A stretch of 64,000 nucleotides of DNA from contig NZ_JAGBLU010000030.1 of the NCBI RefSeq assembly GCF_017635265.1, positions 1 through 64,000 of the forward strand, written 5' to 3'. Numbering within the stretch: position 1 is the first letter of the stretch; each line of letters starts with the position of its first letter. Source of the DNA: Butyrivibrio sp. GTDB lineage: Bacteria > Bacillota > Clostridia > Lachnospirales > Lachnospiraceae. Positions 1 to 8,199 of this stretch are shown here, piece after piece. The notes under the pieces were generated by a model, which did no database searches, was not told the DNA's origin, and was given only the letters and a program-made list of their open reading frames with translations. A program made the position numbers and the translations under genes.

Positions 1-41
1 GCCAGCGTGCATCCTGAGCCAGGATCGAACTCTCACGTTTA
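1..41 (-). rRNA. rrs: 16S rRNA, 5' end only (partial)
   Basis: The minus strand reads AGAGTTCGATCCTGGCTCAG followed by GATGCACGCTGGC, the conserved first bases of bacterial 16S rRNA. The gene continues off the left edge. The mature 5' end is placed near 41 by analogy with other 16S genes and is not proven. Two strong promoters lie upstream at 197-352. Confidence 0.93.
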
Positions 42-196
42 AAAGTTTGATCTGGTCAAAACTTAAGCTTGGCTTTCGTTCTGTCCGTTAATTTACTATC
101 TTTGTTCTGAATAATTCTCTTGGAATTTTTCAGGGTTGCATTACTGTTTATTTGTCAAGGTGCTTTGTTGTTGTGCTCTTCAGCAGCAACTCATTC

Positions 197-225
197 AGTA
201 TATCGCAGCTTCAGATGTTTGTCAA
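197..225 (-). promoter_or_regulatory. rRNA operon promoter, proximal
   Basis: On the minus strand the -35 TTGACA (220-225) and -10 TATACT (197-202) are separated by exactly 17 bases and point at the 16S start about 155 bases away. This is a near-consensus sigma-A promoter. No gene is seen in 42-360; the stretch is rRNA leader plus promoters. Confidence 0.85.
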
Positions 226-323
226 CAACTTTTTTAAATTATCTTTTTCGACTCATTGAAATGTTCAATTGTCGGAAATCCGCTTATTTACTGAGGTTGT
301 TCCCCTCACAGCGGGTAAAACAA

Positions 324-352
324 AGTATATCACTACTTTTTTTACAATGCAA
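324..352 (-). promoter_or_regulatory. rRNA operon promoter, distal
   Basis: The minus strand has -35 TTGCAT (347-352) and -10 TATACT (324-329) with a 17-base spacer, about 127 bases upstream of the stronger proximal promoter. Tandem promoters are usual for rRNA operons. It starts immediately after the stop of the cvpA-like gene. Confidence 0.7.
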
Positions 353-360
353 CAGTTTTT

Positions 361-828
361 TTAATTATTTATAAAACTTTCATTAAAAACCTTGTAAATA
401 CAAGCATACAGCTGCATTAAAACAGTCATTACACCGGTTATTATCTCTAAATCAGTAACATATTCTATGAGATAAATTATAGCTGCAGCTTCAACAGCTC
501 CAAGCACTGCCCCCAAAAACCTGTCCAGGGCTCCGAATATCGGAACATCTCTCATCTTCTTAAAAGCATCGCCAATAGCAGTCATGATCTTATAAACCAC
601 GAAAGCAACCAATAAATATCCCACCTTAGGTATTATTACTCCGTAGTTCTGATCAAGTACACTCCCGGTAATATTTATAATGTAATATACCGAGGCAAAT
701 GCGGCAAAGACAGCAATAAGGCCTGTAGCTTCCGCAAACAGGCCATTATTTTTTCCATATGATATTCTCCAAAGGAACAGGCAGACAACAACTATAGTCA
801 AAACCACTTGTGAAATATCAAAATTCAT
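361..828 (-). CDS. CvpA family membrane protein
   Basis: A 155-residue protein with about four hydrophobic segments, at roughly residues 7-20, 36-55, 68-85 and 105-125. Between the third and fourth is a short polar loop with the FGALDRFLGAVLGAVEAA region typical of the CvpA (colicin V production) family of inner-membrane proteins. The biochemical role of this family in Firmicutes is not settled; in Proteobacteria it affects colicin V export and envelope robustness. It is the last gene of a minus-strand run, nine bases after the DUF5711 gene, so the two are probably co-transcribed. The stop lies right beside the distal rRNA promoter. Family assignment is from the hydrophobic pattern and length, not an alignment. 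Confidence 0.75.
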   Translation of the reverse strand: MNFDISQVVLTIVVVCLFLWRISYGKNNGLFAEATGLIAVFAAFASVYYIINITGSVLDQNYGVIIPKVGYLLVAFVVYKIMTAIGDAFKKMRDVPIFGALDRFLGAVLGAVEAAAIIYLIEYVTDLEIITGVMTVLMQLYACIYKVFNESFINN

Positions 829-837
829 AAATTTCCC

Positions 838-2064
838 TTACTTTAATGTATATGTATCAACACTGTCAGCTGTAACAAGTATAAACTTATTTCTGATATT
901 TGTTGGAACCATAGTCCTTACAGGTTCTTCAAATGTTCCGGTGAATTTGTCGTGCCCACTCATATCTTTTATGATACATTCGTCTTCATTATATATAACA
1001 ATCTGTTTGTTGTTAAATATAATCTCAGAATAATCAATATCAAAGTATGTATTAAGAACGAGTTCTCCGGAGTTATTATAGACCTGAAGTCTATAATTCC
1101 CTTCATCAGTACTGTTTGAGAAGACCAGCCCCACGTAAGACTCATTAAAAAACACAGATCTTACCTGTTCGGTTCCTGTAAAGTTTTCACTGAGACTTAC
1201 CGGCTTTTCCTCACCGGAATAAAACATTATTCTGTCATCGGAAACCGCAAATGCCGAGCTTGAGTTCATAAACTGTACATATGGAACAACCACTCCCGGG
1301 TAATCATATCCGCTTGCATAGTTATCAATTGAGTTCTGTCCTACCGATCCAAAGTTAAAAAACGCTACGCTTGTCTTTACAGTTCCGTCTTCAGGGTAGA
1401 TATATGAAACACAAACCAGTTCTCCATTTGGTGAAATGCTGACACTGATAGGATATCCACTGTCTTTCATAGTGGTTTTGAAATTAGCAATAGTATTTCC
1501 CTTCGAATCATAAAGATAAATCCAGGTAACGTCTGTTCCATCAAGCACAACTGCCACTACACCCTGAGCCGATACACAAAAGTCTCTTATAGGAAGATTG
1601 GTGTCAATTTCACCCAATGCGCCGGATGAGTTACTGACATAAACGTTATGTCCATTGTAGTCGCCCACAGCAATTACATTCTGACATGTACGGGCTATAG
1701 GATTCTGCATCTCATAAGTCTGATTCCAAAGAACCTTTCCGCTTTCATCGATACAGCTGATACCATCCTTACTATACTGAACTATATATCCGCCAAGACC
1801 GATAACCTTGGCATCTGCTCCGTTGGTTATTCCTGCACCCCGAGTGACAGTAGCTTCTGAATATTCTTTATCGCGCCAACTGATATAGATTGCAGAAGCC
1901 AAAAGAACTACTATAGCAGCTATGCTCACGGTTCTAAAAAAAACTGCCAGCTTATGACTTCGTATTTTTTCCTTATATGAAGTCTCCCTGTTAGAGTTTC
2001 CTTTATCATCACCGCTATTATTCAATTTTCCGGCATAAGCGCTAAAATCTCTTACTTCCGCCAA
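838..2064 (-). CDS. DUF5711 family membrane-anchored beta-propeller-like protein
   Basis: A 408-residue protein with a short cytoplasmic N-terminus, one transmembrane segment at about residues 42-60 and a long extracytoplasmic part made of repeated beta-strand units (phrases such as WNQTYEMQNP, VIAVGDYNGHNVYV and YDSKGNTIANF). This matches DUF5711, a PQQ/WD-like propeller family common in Lachnospiraceae with no known function. The start is TTG with GGAGAG seven bases upstream, giving MAEVRDFSAY. It sits between galM and the cvpA-like gene on the same strand. A sensory or cell-wall-associated role is only an inference from the topology. Confidence 0.75.
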   Translation of the reverse strand: MAEVRDFSAYAGKLNNSGDDKGNSNRETSYKEKIRSHKLAVFFRTVSIAAIVVLLASAIYISWRDKEYSEATVTRGAGITNGADAKVIGLGGYIVQYSKDGISCIDESGKVLWNQTYEMQNPIARTCQNVIAVGDYNGHNVYVSNSSGALGEIDTNLPIRDFCVSAQGVVAVVLDGTDVTWIYLYDSKGNTIANFKTTMKDSGYPISVSISPNGELVCVSYIYPEDGTVKTSVAFFNFGSVGQNSIDNYASGYDYPGVVVPYVQFMNSSSAFAVSDDRIMFYSGEEKPVSLSENFTGTEQVRSVFFNESYVGLVFSNSTDEGNYRLQVYNNSGELVLNTYFDIDYSEIIFNNKQIVIYNEDECIIKDMSGHDKFTGTFEEPVRTMVPTNIRNKFILVTADSVDTYTLK

Positions 2065-2093
2065 AATATATCTCTCCGTTAAAATATTGTGTT

Positions 2094-3134
2094 TTAACAG
2101 AACTGGTATACAGTCTCTGTATCATATTCTCTGCTTGGTCCAAATACAGGCTCCGGGAAAGAAGGCTGATTAATCGAATCCGGATAGAACTGTGTTTCAA
2201 GGCAGAATCCATTTCTCGGTGCATACGTTGCGCCTTCTTTTGCATTGTCTGCCTTTAAAAAGTTACCTACATAGAGCTGGAATCCCAGAAGAGTTGTAAA
2301 ACACTTCATTGTGATTCCTGTATCAGGAGAAGAAGCTACAGCAAATTCTTTTAAAGTTCCATCGGCCCCATCAACTACAAAATTATGATCATAACCACCG
2401 ACAAACTTTAACTGCTCATTGTCTGCATCAATATCCTGTCCTATTGTCTTGGCTGAAGTAAAGTCAAAAGGCGTATTATCAACAGATGCAATTTCTCCTG
2501 TCGGAATTGCAGCAGAATCAATTACAGGTGTATACTTTTTGGCATTCAGTTTAAGCATATGACCAAGGATACTTCCTGAATTGTGTCCGCCCAAATTGAA
2601 ATATGAATGATTGGTCATGTTGATTAACGTCTTTGCATCACTGCTTGCATGATAGCGAAGTGATAACTCATTATCTTTTGACAAAGATATTGTAAGTGTA
2701 AATACCCTGTTTCCGGAAAAGCCCATATCTCCATCGGGAGAATTTAGCGTGAATTTAACTGAATTATCGCTTTCTTCTCCATTCCATACACGCTTATGAA
2801 AACCTTTATTCATATCAGTATGCAGGTTGTTAGGGCCATCATTTACCGGAAGCTTAAATTCTTTTCCATCAATGCAGTATTTAGCATTTGCAATCCTATT
2901 AGCGCTGGGGCCTACTGTAGCGCCAAGAAAACAATCATTGACAAAATATCCCTCAAGATTATCAAATCCTAAAGCAACATCTACTTTATTTCCATTTTTA
3001 TCAGGAACAATAATATTTCTGATTATGCAACCATAATCCAATACGACAACTTCCATATTGTCGTTGCTAATGTGATAAGCATGTACCTGCTCTCCACTTG
3101 GTGCTTTTCCAACAAGTTCTTTTCTTACTCCCAT
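2094..3134 (-). CDS. galM: Aldose 1-epimerase (galactose mutarotase)
   Basis: A 346-residue GalM-type mutarotase that interconverts alpha and beta anomers of aldoses, mainly galactose and glucose, in the cytoplasm. The catalytic acid lies in the conserved NHSYFNLGGH stretch near residue 175 and the catalytic base Glu in FCLETQFYPDS near residue 313. The family motifs GPSANRIA and GYDHNFV are also present. Length is normal. AGGA lies upstream of the ATG. It lies just downstream of recR, with no other Leloir-pathway genes beside it, so a dedicated galactose operon is not indicated here. Confidence 0.95.
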   Translation of the reverse strand: MGVRKELVGKAPSGEQVHAYHISNDNMEVVVLDYGCIIRNIIVPDKNGNKVDVALGFDNLEGYFVNDCFLGATVGPSANRIANAKYCIDGKEFKLPVNDGPNNLHTDMNKGFHKRVWNGEESDNSVKFTLNSPDGDMGFSGNRVFTLTISLSKDNELSLRYHASSDAKTLINMTNHSYFNLGGHNSGSILGHMLKLNAKKYTPVIDSAAIPTGEIASVDNTPFDFTSAKTIGQDIDADNEQLKFVGGYDHNFVVDGADGTLKEFAVASSPDTGITMKCFTTLLGFQLYVGNFLKADNAKEGATYAPRNGFCLETQFYPDSINQPSFPEPVFGPSREYDTETVYQFC

Positions 3135-3158
3135 AGTTTTCCTCCGATTTAAGTGCGA

Positions 3159-3758
3159 TTATAGTTCTGTTCTTCCCTCTAGCGCTCTTAAAAGTGTAAC
3201 TTCATCAATATATTCAAGATCACCACCAACCGGAACTCCACTGGCTATCCTCGTAACCTTAATCCCCGTAGGTTTAACGAGTTTACTGATATACATAGCA
3301 GTTGTCTCGCCTTCAAGACTTGAATTAGTTGCAACAATCACTTCTCTCACATCTTCAGTCTGAAGCCTTTGCATAAGTTCTGTCAAACGTATATCACCAG
3401 GTCCTATTCCGAGCATAGGTGAAATTGCTCCATGCAACACATGATATACACCTTCAAACTTACCTGTCTTTTCATATGCAGCCAAATCCCTGGCATTTTC
3501 TACAACCATAATTGTTTTATGATCTCTGTTAGGATTATTACATATTGGACAGATATCATCATCGGTAAGTGTACAGCACACCTTACAATAGTGTACATTT
3601 TCACGAGCATTGGTTATTGAGTCCGCAAGCTTTTTAACTCTGTCCTTGGGAAGACCGATTATATAAAAAGCAAGTCTCTGTGCTGACTTACCGCCTATCC
3701 CGGGCAGAGAAGCAAGTTCATCAATCAGTCGGTTAATATGTCCGCTGTATAAATCCAT
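3159..3758 (-). CDS. recR: Recombination mediator protein RecR
   Basis: A 199-residue RecR. An N-terminal helix-hairpin-helix (LASLPGIGGKSAQRLAFYI, residues 16-34) is followed by a four-cysteine zinc finger (CKVC at 58-61 and CPIC at 70-73) and a TOPRIM domain with VVENARDLAAYEKTG. With RecF and RecO it loads RecA on gapped single-stranded DNA. The gene overlaps the ybaB stop by one base and follows dnaX, the classic dnaX-ybaB-recR order in Firmicutes, which fixes the start and the identity. Confidence 0.97.
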   Translation of the reverse strand: MDLYSGHINRLIDELASLPGIGGKSAQRLAFYIIGLPKDRVKKLADSITNARENVHYCKVCCTLTDDDICPICNNPNRDHKTIMVVENARDLAAYEKTGKFEGVYHVLHGAISPMLGIGPGDIRLTELMQRLQTEDVREVIVATNSSLEGETTAMYISKLVKPTGIKVTRIASGVPVGGDLEYIDEVTLLRALEGRTEL

Positions 3759-4105
3759 TAGAAAGGAAATCCTCCGCCAAGACCGCCTGTCATCTTGCCA
3801 AGCATTGCTCCACTGGCTTCATCAGCCTGCTTCATGGCTTCATTTACGGCTGCAACTATCATGTCCTGAAGCATTTCTACATCATCAGGATCAACTGCAT
3901 CAGGTGAGATTACAATACTTTTAACACTCTTATTGCCAAATACAGTAGCTTCTACCGCTCCGCCACCGGCTTTTGCAGTAAACTCTTTTGTCTCAAGTTC
4001 TTTTTGGCTTTCTTCCATCTGACGCTGCATTCTTTGCGCCTGTTTCATTAAATTGCTCATGTTACCGGGCATTCCTCCGCCCGGAAATCCACCACGTTTT
4101 GCCAT
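3758..4105 (-). CDS. YbaB/EbfC family nucleoid-associated protein
   Basis: A 115-residue protein. Its Gly/Met-rich ends flank the diagnostic YbaB core: MKQAQRMQRQMEESQKELE, then the beta-strands AGGGAVEATVFGNKSVKSI and a C-terminal helix. The family forms tweezer-like dimers that bind DNA without strong sequence preference. It lies between dnaX and recR, three bases after dnaX and sharing one base with recR, so translation is probably coupled. Confidence 0.95.
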   Translation of the reverse strand: MAKRGGFPGGGMPGNMSNLMKQAQRMQRQMEESQKELETKEFTAKAGGGAVEATVFGNKSVKSIVISPDAVDPDDVEMLQDMIVAAVNEAMKQADEASGAMLGKMTGGLGGGFPF

Positions 4106-4108
4106 TAG

Positions 4109-5713
4109 TTAATTCTCCTTTTCTTCGTCATCCTCAGTAACTATATTAAAATTGATAGCCTGTAGATTTACATAATTTTCTTCAAATACAACCTGCGGTT
4201 CAATAAACCTTGTTTCAAATTCCACATGTTTACCAAGCGCCTGGTCCAGCACATTCTGAAGTTCCTCAGAAGATGCGCCGTTTGAATATTTATCCGATAA
4301 CTGCTTATTGTCAAAAACAATCTGCAAAATATCTCCATTTCCAAGGCTTAACCTTGCTTTTTGCAAGTAAGTCTTCATTGGATTGTCCATTCGGGAAAGA
4401 ATTTTAGGCCAATCATTCACAAGTCTTTTTATGTCATCCGGGACAGCCCTGTCAAGAGTTTTCTTTTGTCCCTGTGTCATCGCTGCATTTAAAGGAGCTG
4501 CCGCACTATTTGAAGCAACAGTAACCTGCCCTGTCTGAATTTCCTTTAAAAGTCTGCTGTTTTCCTCATCATGCTGTTCAAGAATTCTAAGTCGGTCTTC
4601 AAAAGCATCTTCAGCCTTATCCATTTGGGGCTTACACATTTTTATCAGCGTTATTTCTATTAAAATACGTTTTTGCGTAGCATAACGAAGCTGCGATGAC
4701 AGTTCCGAAAAAATTCTGATATATCTTAATATTGTATCAGTATCTGCACCTTCCGCCTGCTCTTTTAATGCTTTCAGATTGTCAGATGATATATCGATAA
4801 CGTCCTCCATCTGATCCGAAGCCTGAACAAGCATAAGGTTTCTTAAATACCAGACAAAATCATTGACAAATTGATTAAGCTCTCTGCCCTGTATTACTAT
4901 ATCTGCCAAAATTGTAAGCGCATCATTGGCATCCTGTTTATACAGCGCGTTGAACAGTCTGCTGAAAACTTCAGTGTCTACAGCTCCAAGCACTCCAAGC
5001 ACCTTGTCATAAGTCAATTCCTGACCGTAGTTAAAAGCAAGGCACTGATCAAGAAGGCTCAAAGAATCTCTCATGGAGCCATCAGCAGTCTTGGCAATAT
5101 ATCTGAGAGCTTTCTCTTCAACAGTTATGCCTTCTGCATCTACAACTTCACGGAGCCTTCCCTCTATTGTTTCTATCGTTATCCTGTGGAAATCATATCT
5201 TTGGCATCTGGATAAAATAGTAATTGGAATCTTCTGAACTTCTGTAGTAGCCAGAATAAACATAACATAAGAAGGAGGTTCTTCAAGTGTCTTTAGCAGT
5301 GCATTAAATGCTCCTGCCGAAAGCATATGCACCTCGTCGATTATATATACTTTTCTTTTACCTTTAGTTGGTGAATAGGAAACTTCGTCGATGATTTCTC
5401 TGACGTTATCAACACCATTATTGGATGCAGCATCAATTTCTATAACGTTCATGCTATTTCCTGCTGCAATCTCTCTGCACATCTCACACTCACCACAAGG
5501 GCTGCCATCAACAGGATGCTCACAGTTAACTGCCTTGGCAAGAATCTTCGCAACAGAAGTCTTACCTGTTCCGCGAGTTCCACAGAACAGGTAAGCGTGT
5601 CCAACTCTATCAGATTTAATCTGGTTCTTAAGTGTTGTAACTATATGATCCTGTCCTTTAACATCTTCAAAAACAGGAGGTCTGAATTTTCTGTAAAGAG
5701 CTACATAACCCAT
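4109..5713 (-). CDS. dnaX: DNA polymerase III subunits gamma and tau
   Basis: A 534-residue clamp-loader ATPase. The Walker A motif is GTRGTGKTS near residue 45, the zinc module is CEHPVDGSPCGECEMC near 64-79, and Walker B and sensor parts are IIDEVHML and LATTEVQKIP. The AAA+ core and lid end near residue 370, and a shorter tau-type tail follows. The protein loads the sliding clamp and organises the replisome. ATG is preceded by a modest GGTGG-type site. It heads the dnaX-ybaB-recR operon. No obvious A-rich frameshift site for making gamma was noticed, though this was not exhaustively checked. Confidence 0.96.
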   Translation of the reverse strand: MGYVALYRKFRPPVFEDVKGQDHIVTTLKNQIKSDRVGHAYLFCGTRGTGKTSVAKILAKAVNCEHPVDGSPCGECEMCREIAAGNSMNVIEIDAASNNGVDNVREIIDEVSYSPTKGKRKVYIIDEVHMLSAGAFNALLKTLEEPPSYVMFILATTEVQKIPITILSRCQRYDFHRITIETIEGRLREVVDAEGITVEEKALRYIAKTADGSMRDSLSLLDQCLAFNYGQELTYDKVLGVLGAVDTEVFSRLFNALYKQDANDALTILADIVIQGRELNQFVNDFVWYLRNLMLVQASDQMEDVIDISSDNLKALKEQAEGADTDTILRYIRIFSELSSQLRYATQKRILIEITLIKMCKPQMDKAEDAFEDRLRILEQHDEENSRLLKEIQTGQVTVASNSAAAPLNAAMTQGQKKTLDRAVPDDIKRLVNDWPKILSRMDNPMKTYLQKARLSLGNGDILQIVFDNKQLSDKYSNGASSEELQNVLDQALGKHVEFETRFIEPQVVFEENYVNLQAINFNIVTEDDEEKEN

Positions 5714-5751
5714 TTAAAACAACTTCCACCTATAACAAAACTTTTTTATAA

Positions 5752-6825
5752 TCAATCCCCAAAGCAAACTCCCAGCATTTTGGCTTCCCTGATAATGCTG
5801 GCATCCGGCGATACATATTTGAGCTTGCCGGCAATCTCTGAAAGAGGAACCTTAACGATTTCTCTGTTCTTGTAAGCCACCATAAAACCATATTCTTTAT
5901 TTAAAATAAGCTGTCCCGCCTCTGCCCCAAGTCTTGAAGCGAATACTCTGTCATAAGGATCAGGCGCTCCGCCTCTTTGCATGTGCCCGGGAACAGTAAC
6001 TCTTACTTCGTGTCCACTCTTTTTCTGAATTGCCTCAGCTATTTCATACGACACAGAAGGATACTTGTAATTGGCCATCTTCTCCTTGTATTCTTTCTTG
6101 GAAAGTTTGGCATCTTTTTTAGAAATTGCACCTTCTGCAACCGCTATGATAGTAAATCTGCTGCCGCGTTTATCTCTTGCCTGGATTGCTTCGCAAATCT
6201 TGCCAATATCGTAAGGAATCTCCGGAATAAGGATAACATCCGCGCCACCTGCAAGTCCTGCATTGAGCGTAAGCCATCCAACCTTATGTCCCATTACTTC
6301 TATTATAAATACACGGCCATGAGAATCTGCTGTTGTATGTATATTATCGATGACCTGTGTAGCTACATCTACAGCACTCTGGAAACCGAAAGTCATATCT
6401 GTTCCCCAAAGGTCATTGTCTATAGTCTTGGGAAGTGATACAACATTGAGTCCCTCTTCGCTTAAAAGATTAGCTGTCTTCTGAGACCCATTTCCGCCGA
6501 GAACCACAAGGCAATCAAGTTGCAGCTTATAGTAGTTCTGCTTCATAGCCTCTACTTTATCAAGGCCGTTCTCATCAGGCTCTCTGATAGTCTTAAAAGG
6601 AGTTCTTGAACTTCCAAGAATTGTCCCTCCCTTAGTCAGAATACCTGAAAAGTCGTGAGACGACAGCATTCTAAAATCGCCATAGATAAGCCCTTTATAG
6701 CCATTTTTGAAGCCGTAAAACTCAACTTCCTCACCGCTGTGCGCAATACACTTAACCACTCCGCGCATCGCTGCATTCAAAGCCTGACAGTCACCACCAC
6801 TGGTCAACATACCGATTCTCATCAT
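5752..6825 (-). CDS. 6-phosphofructokinase family protein (variant active site)
   Basis: A 357-residue phosphofructokinase that phosphorylates fructose 6-phosphate in glycolysis. The N-terminal loop TSGGDCQALNAAMRG and the catalytic TIDND (residues 134-138) are intact. The nucleotide loop reads GGNGS (110-114), with Asn where E. coli PfkA has Asp103. PKTIDND has Lys where ATP-dependent PfkA has Gly124. The combination Gly104/Lys124 is known from ATP-using 'mixed' clade enzymes, whereas Lys124 is also typical of PPi enzymes, so the phosphoryl donor cannot be told from sequence. AGGAGG lies nine bases before the first of two adjacent ATGs. Confidence 0.88.
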   Translation of the reverse strand: MMRIGMLTSGGDCQALNAAMRGVVKCIAHSGEEVEFYGFKNGYKGLIYGDFRMLSSHDFSGILTKGGTILGSSRTPFKTIREPDENGLDKVEAMKQNYYKLQLDCLVVLGGNGSQKTANLLSEEGLNVVSLPKTIDNDLWGTDMTFGFQSAVDVATQVIDNIHTTADSHGRVFIIEVMGHKVGWLTLNAGLAGGADVILIPEIPYDIGKICEAIQARDKRGSRFTIIAVAEGAISKKDAKLSKKEYKEKMANYKYPSVSYEIAEAIQKKSGHEVRVTVPGHMQRGGAPDPYDRVFASRLGAEAGQLILNKEYGFMVAYKNREIVKVPLSEIAGKLKYVSPDASIIREAKMLGVCFGD

Positions 6826-6942
6826 GTGAAAAGGCCTCCTTTGAATTAATATGCTAAAAAGTTATTTGTAAACGCACATACTACTGACAATTATACAAAA
6901 AAAAGTAATCAATGCCAAGTAATACGCAAACCTGTTTCCGAG

Positions 6943-7896
6943 CTATTCTCCTGTATTTTTCACGCCACTGCGATCAAAAAAAGTAATAGCAGAGCCACAG
7001 ATCTTTTTACTCTTATAAGCGCTGTTGTCAGCTCGTTTATATAACTCTCCAAAAGAAAATGAATCTGTCGGATAGTAAATTGCCGCACCGACGCTAATAT
7101 CAATTTTCCTGTCTGACAGCCTTTCTATATTAAGGTTATGGATACTGTCAATCAAGCGCTTCATTATGAGTTCTCCATCTTCTCTGCTGTATACTCCCGG
7201 CATATAAGCAGCAAACTCATCTCCGCCAAGTCTCATTACTATATCTTTATCTCTGAAAACACGGACCATCTTCTCTGCTATACCAATCAGAACCTCATCT
7301 CCAACGTCATGTCCGTAGTTATCATTAACCTCTTTAAACTTATCAACATCAAAAAGGAAAAACAAGCCTCCAATATTCTGCTGCAATAAGTCACGAATTT
7401 TCTTTTCCCCGCTTCCCCTGTTGTTAATACCGGTAAGCTGATCGGTTTCTGCCAGAAATTTTAATTTGTCTCTTGTTCTTTTCTCCTCATCAATTGATTC
7501 CGTTGCAAAAATCACGCAGATGACATTTTTGTCAGAATCTCTTTCTTCTACGATAAAGCGGGCGCGATACCATATATGATCATAATTAAGAAACTCTAAT
7601 GTGATTGTCTCTTTTCCTAACAGTCTCTTGTTCAAAGTGGACAGATCCATGAATTCATGCATGTCGTCCAAGGATCTTGACTCAACAAAGCTATTTGTCA
7701 CTTCTTCCACAATCCGGGCGGCGTTATGGCGTCCCTTTGCAAGCTTTTCGGTTATTCCGTAGTCAGTGGATATTATGATTTCCAGATCATCATGAGCAAG
7801 ATCGATCCTGACCATTGTTCCATAAATATTAGCAATAGCTCTTAATCCTCTTGCCTTAACAAAAGAATCCAAAAATCTAAAAATTTTATTTGACAT
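6943..7896 (-). CDS. PAS-like/GGDEF diguanylate cyclase
   Basis: A 317-residue soluble protein. Residues about 1-145 look like a PAS-type sensor (WYRARFIVEERDSDKNVICVI resembles the end of a PAS/PAC fold). Residues 150-310 form a GGDEF domain with an intact GGDEF at 224-228 and a canonical inhibitory site RDKD at 215-218, five residues upstream. It should make c-di-GMP from GTP with product inhibition. The start is ATG with AAGGAGAG upstream. The signal sensed is unknown. Expression looks monocistronic, and the gene points away from tRNA-Ser. Confidence 0.9.
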   Translation of the reverse strand: MSNKIFRFLDSFVKARGLRAIANIYGTMVRIDLAHDDLEIIISTDYGITEKLAKGRHNAARIVEEVTNSFVESRSLDDMHEFMDLSTLNKRLLGKETITLEFLNYDHIWYRARFIVEERDSDKNVICVIFATESIDEEKRTRDKLKFLAETDQLTGINNRGSGEKKIRDLLQQNIGGLFFLFDVDKFKEVNDNYGHDVGDEVLIGIAEKMVRVFRDKDIVMRLGGDEFAAYMPGVYSREDGELIMKRLIDSIHNLNIERLSDRKIDISVGAAIYYPTDSFSFGELYKRADNSAYKSKKICGSAITFFDRSGVKNTGE

Positions 7897-8005
7897 TTCT
7901 CTCCTTAATACTGATTACCATTCACACAACTATTGTATTATGTTTTTTCGATCGCTTCTATTACAAAACAATAATAAAAATAGAAATAAAGTATAAACGT
8001 TCTCA

Positions 8006-8034
8006 TTGACGACAGTTTAGGAAAAACGTATAAT
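8006..8034 (+). promoter_or_regulatory. tRNA-Ser promoter
   Basis: The -35 TTGACG (8006-8011) and -10 TATAAT (8029-8034) are separated by 17 bases, an almost perfect sigma-A promoter. The predicted start, near 8041, is about 30 bases before the tRNA. Confidence 0.85.
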
Positions 8035-8040
8035 AAAAAT

Positions 8041-8067
8041 CGCTGCAGTTATTCTGCAGCGTCATTT
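8041..8067 (+). other. Hairpin at the 5' end of the tRNA-Ser transcript
   Basis: An 8-bp perfect stem, CGCTGCAG / CTGCAGCG, with a TTATT loop is followed by TCATTTTT. It begins where transcription should start and ends just before the tRNA. It has terminator shape but would block its own tRNA, so it may be a processing or stability element, or a terminator for transcripts entering from the left. Confidence 0.6.
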
Positions 8068-8069
8068 TT

Positions 8070-8158
8070 GGAGTTGTACCCAAGTGGTTGAAGGGTCCGG
8101 ATTCGAAATCCGGTAGGTCGGCTCGTCCGGCGCAGGGGTTCAAATCCCCTCAACTCCG
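8070..8158 (+). tRNA. tRNA-Ser (anticodon CGA)
   Basis: An 89-base class II tRNA. The acceptor stem GGAGTTG pairs with CAACTCC, and the discriminator is G. The anticodon stem-loop CCGGA-TTCGAAA-TCCGG carries CGA. A long variable arm (GTCGGCTCGTCCGGC) and the T-loop GGTTCAAATC are present. It reads UCG serine codons. CCA is not encoded. Confidence 0.97.
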
Positions 8159-8199
8159 CTCTATATGATGTTCGTGCTTTCATGCTTCCACTCTCAATA

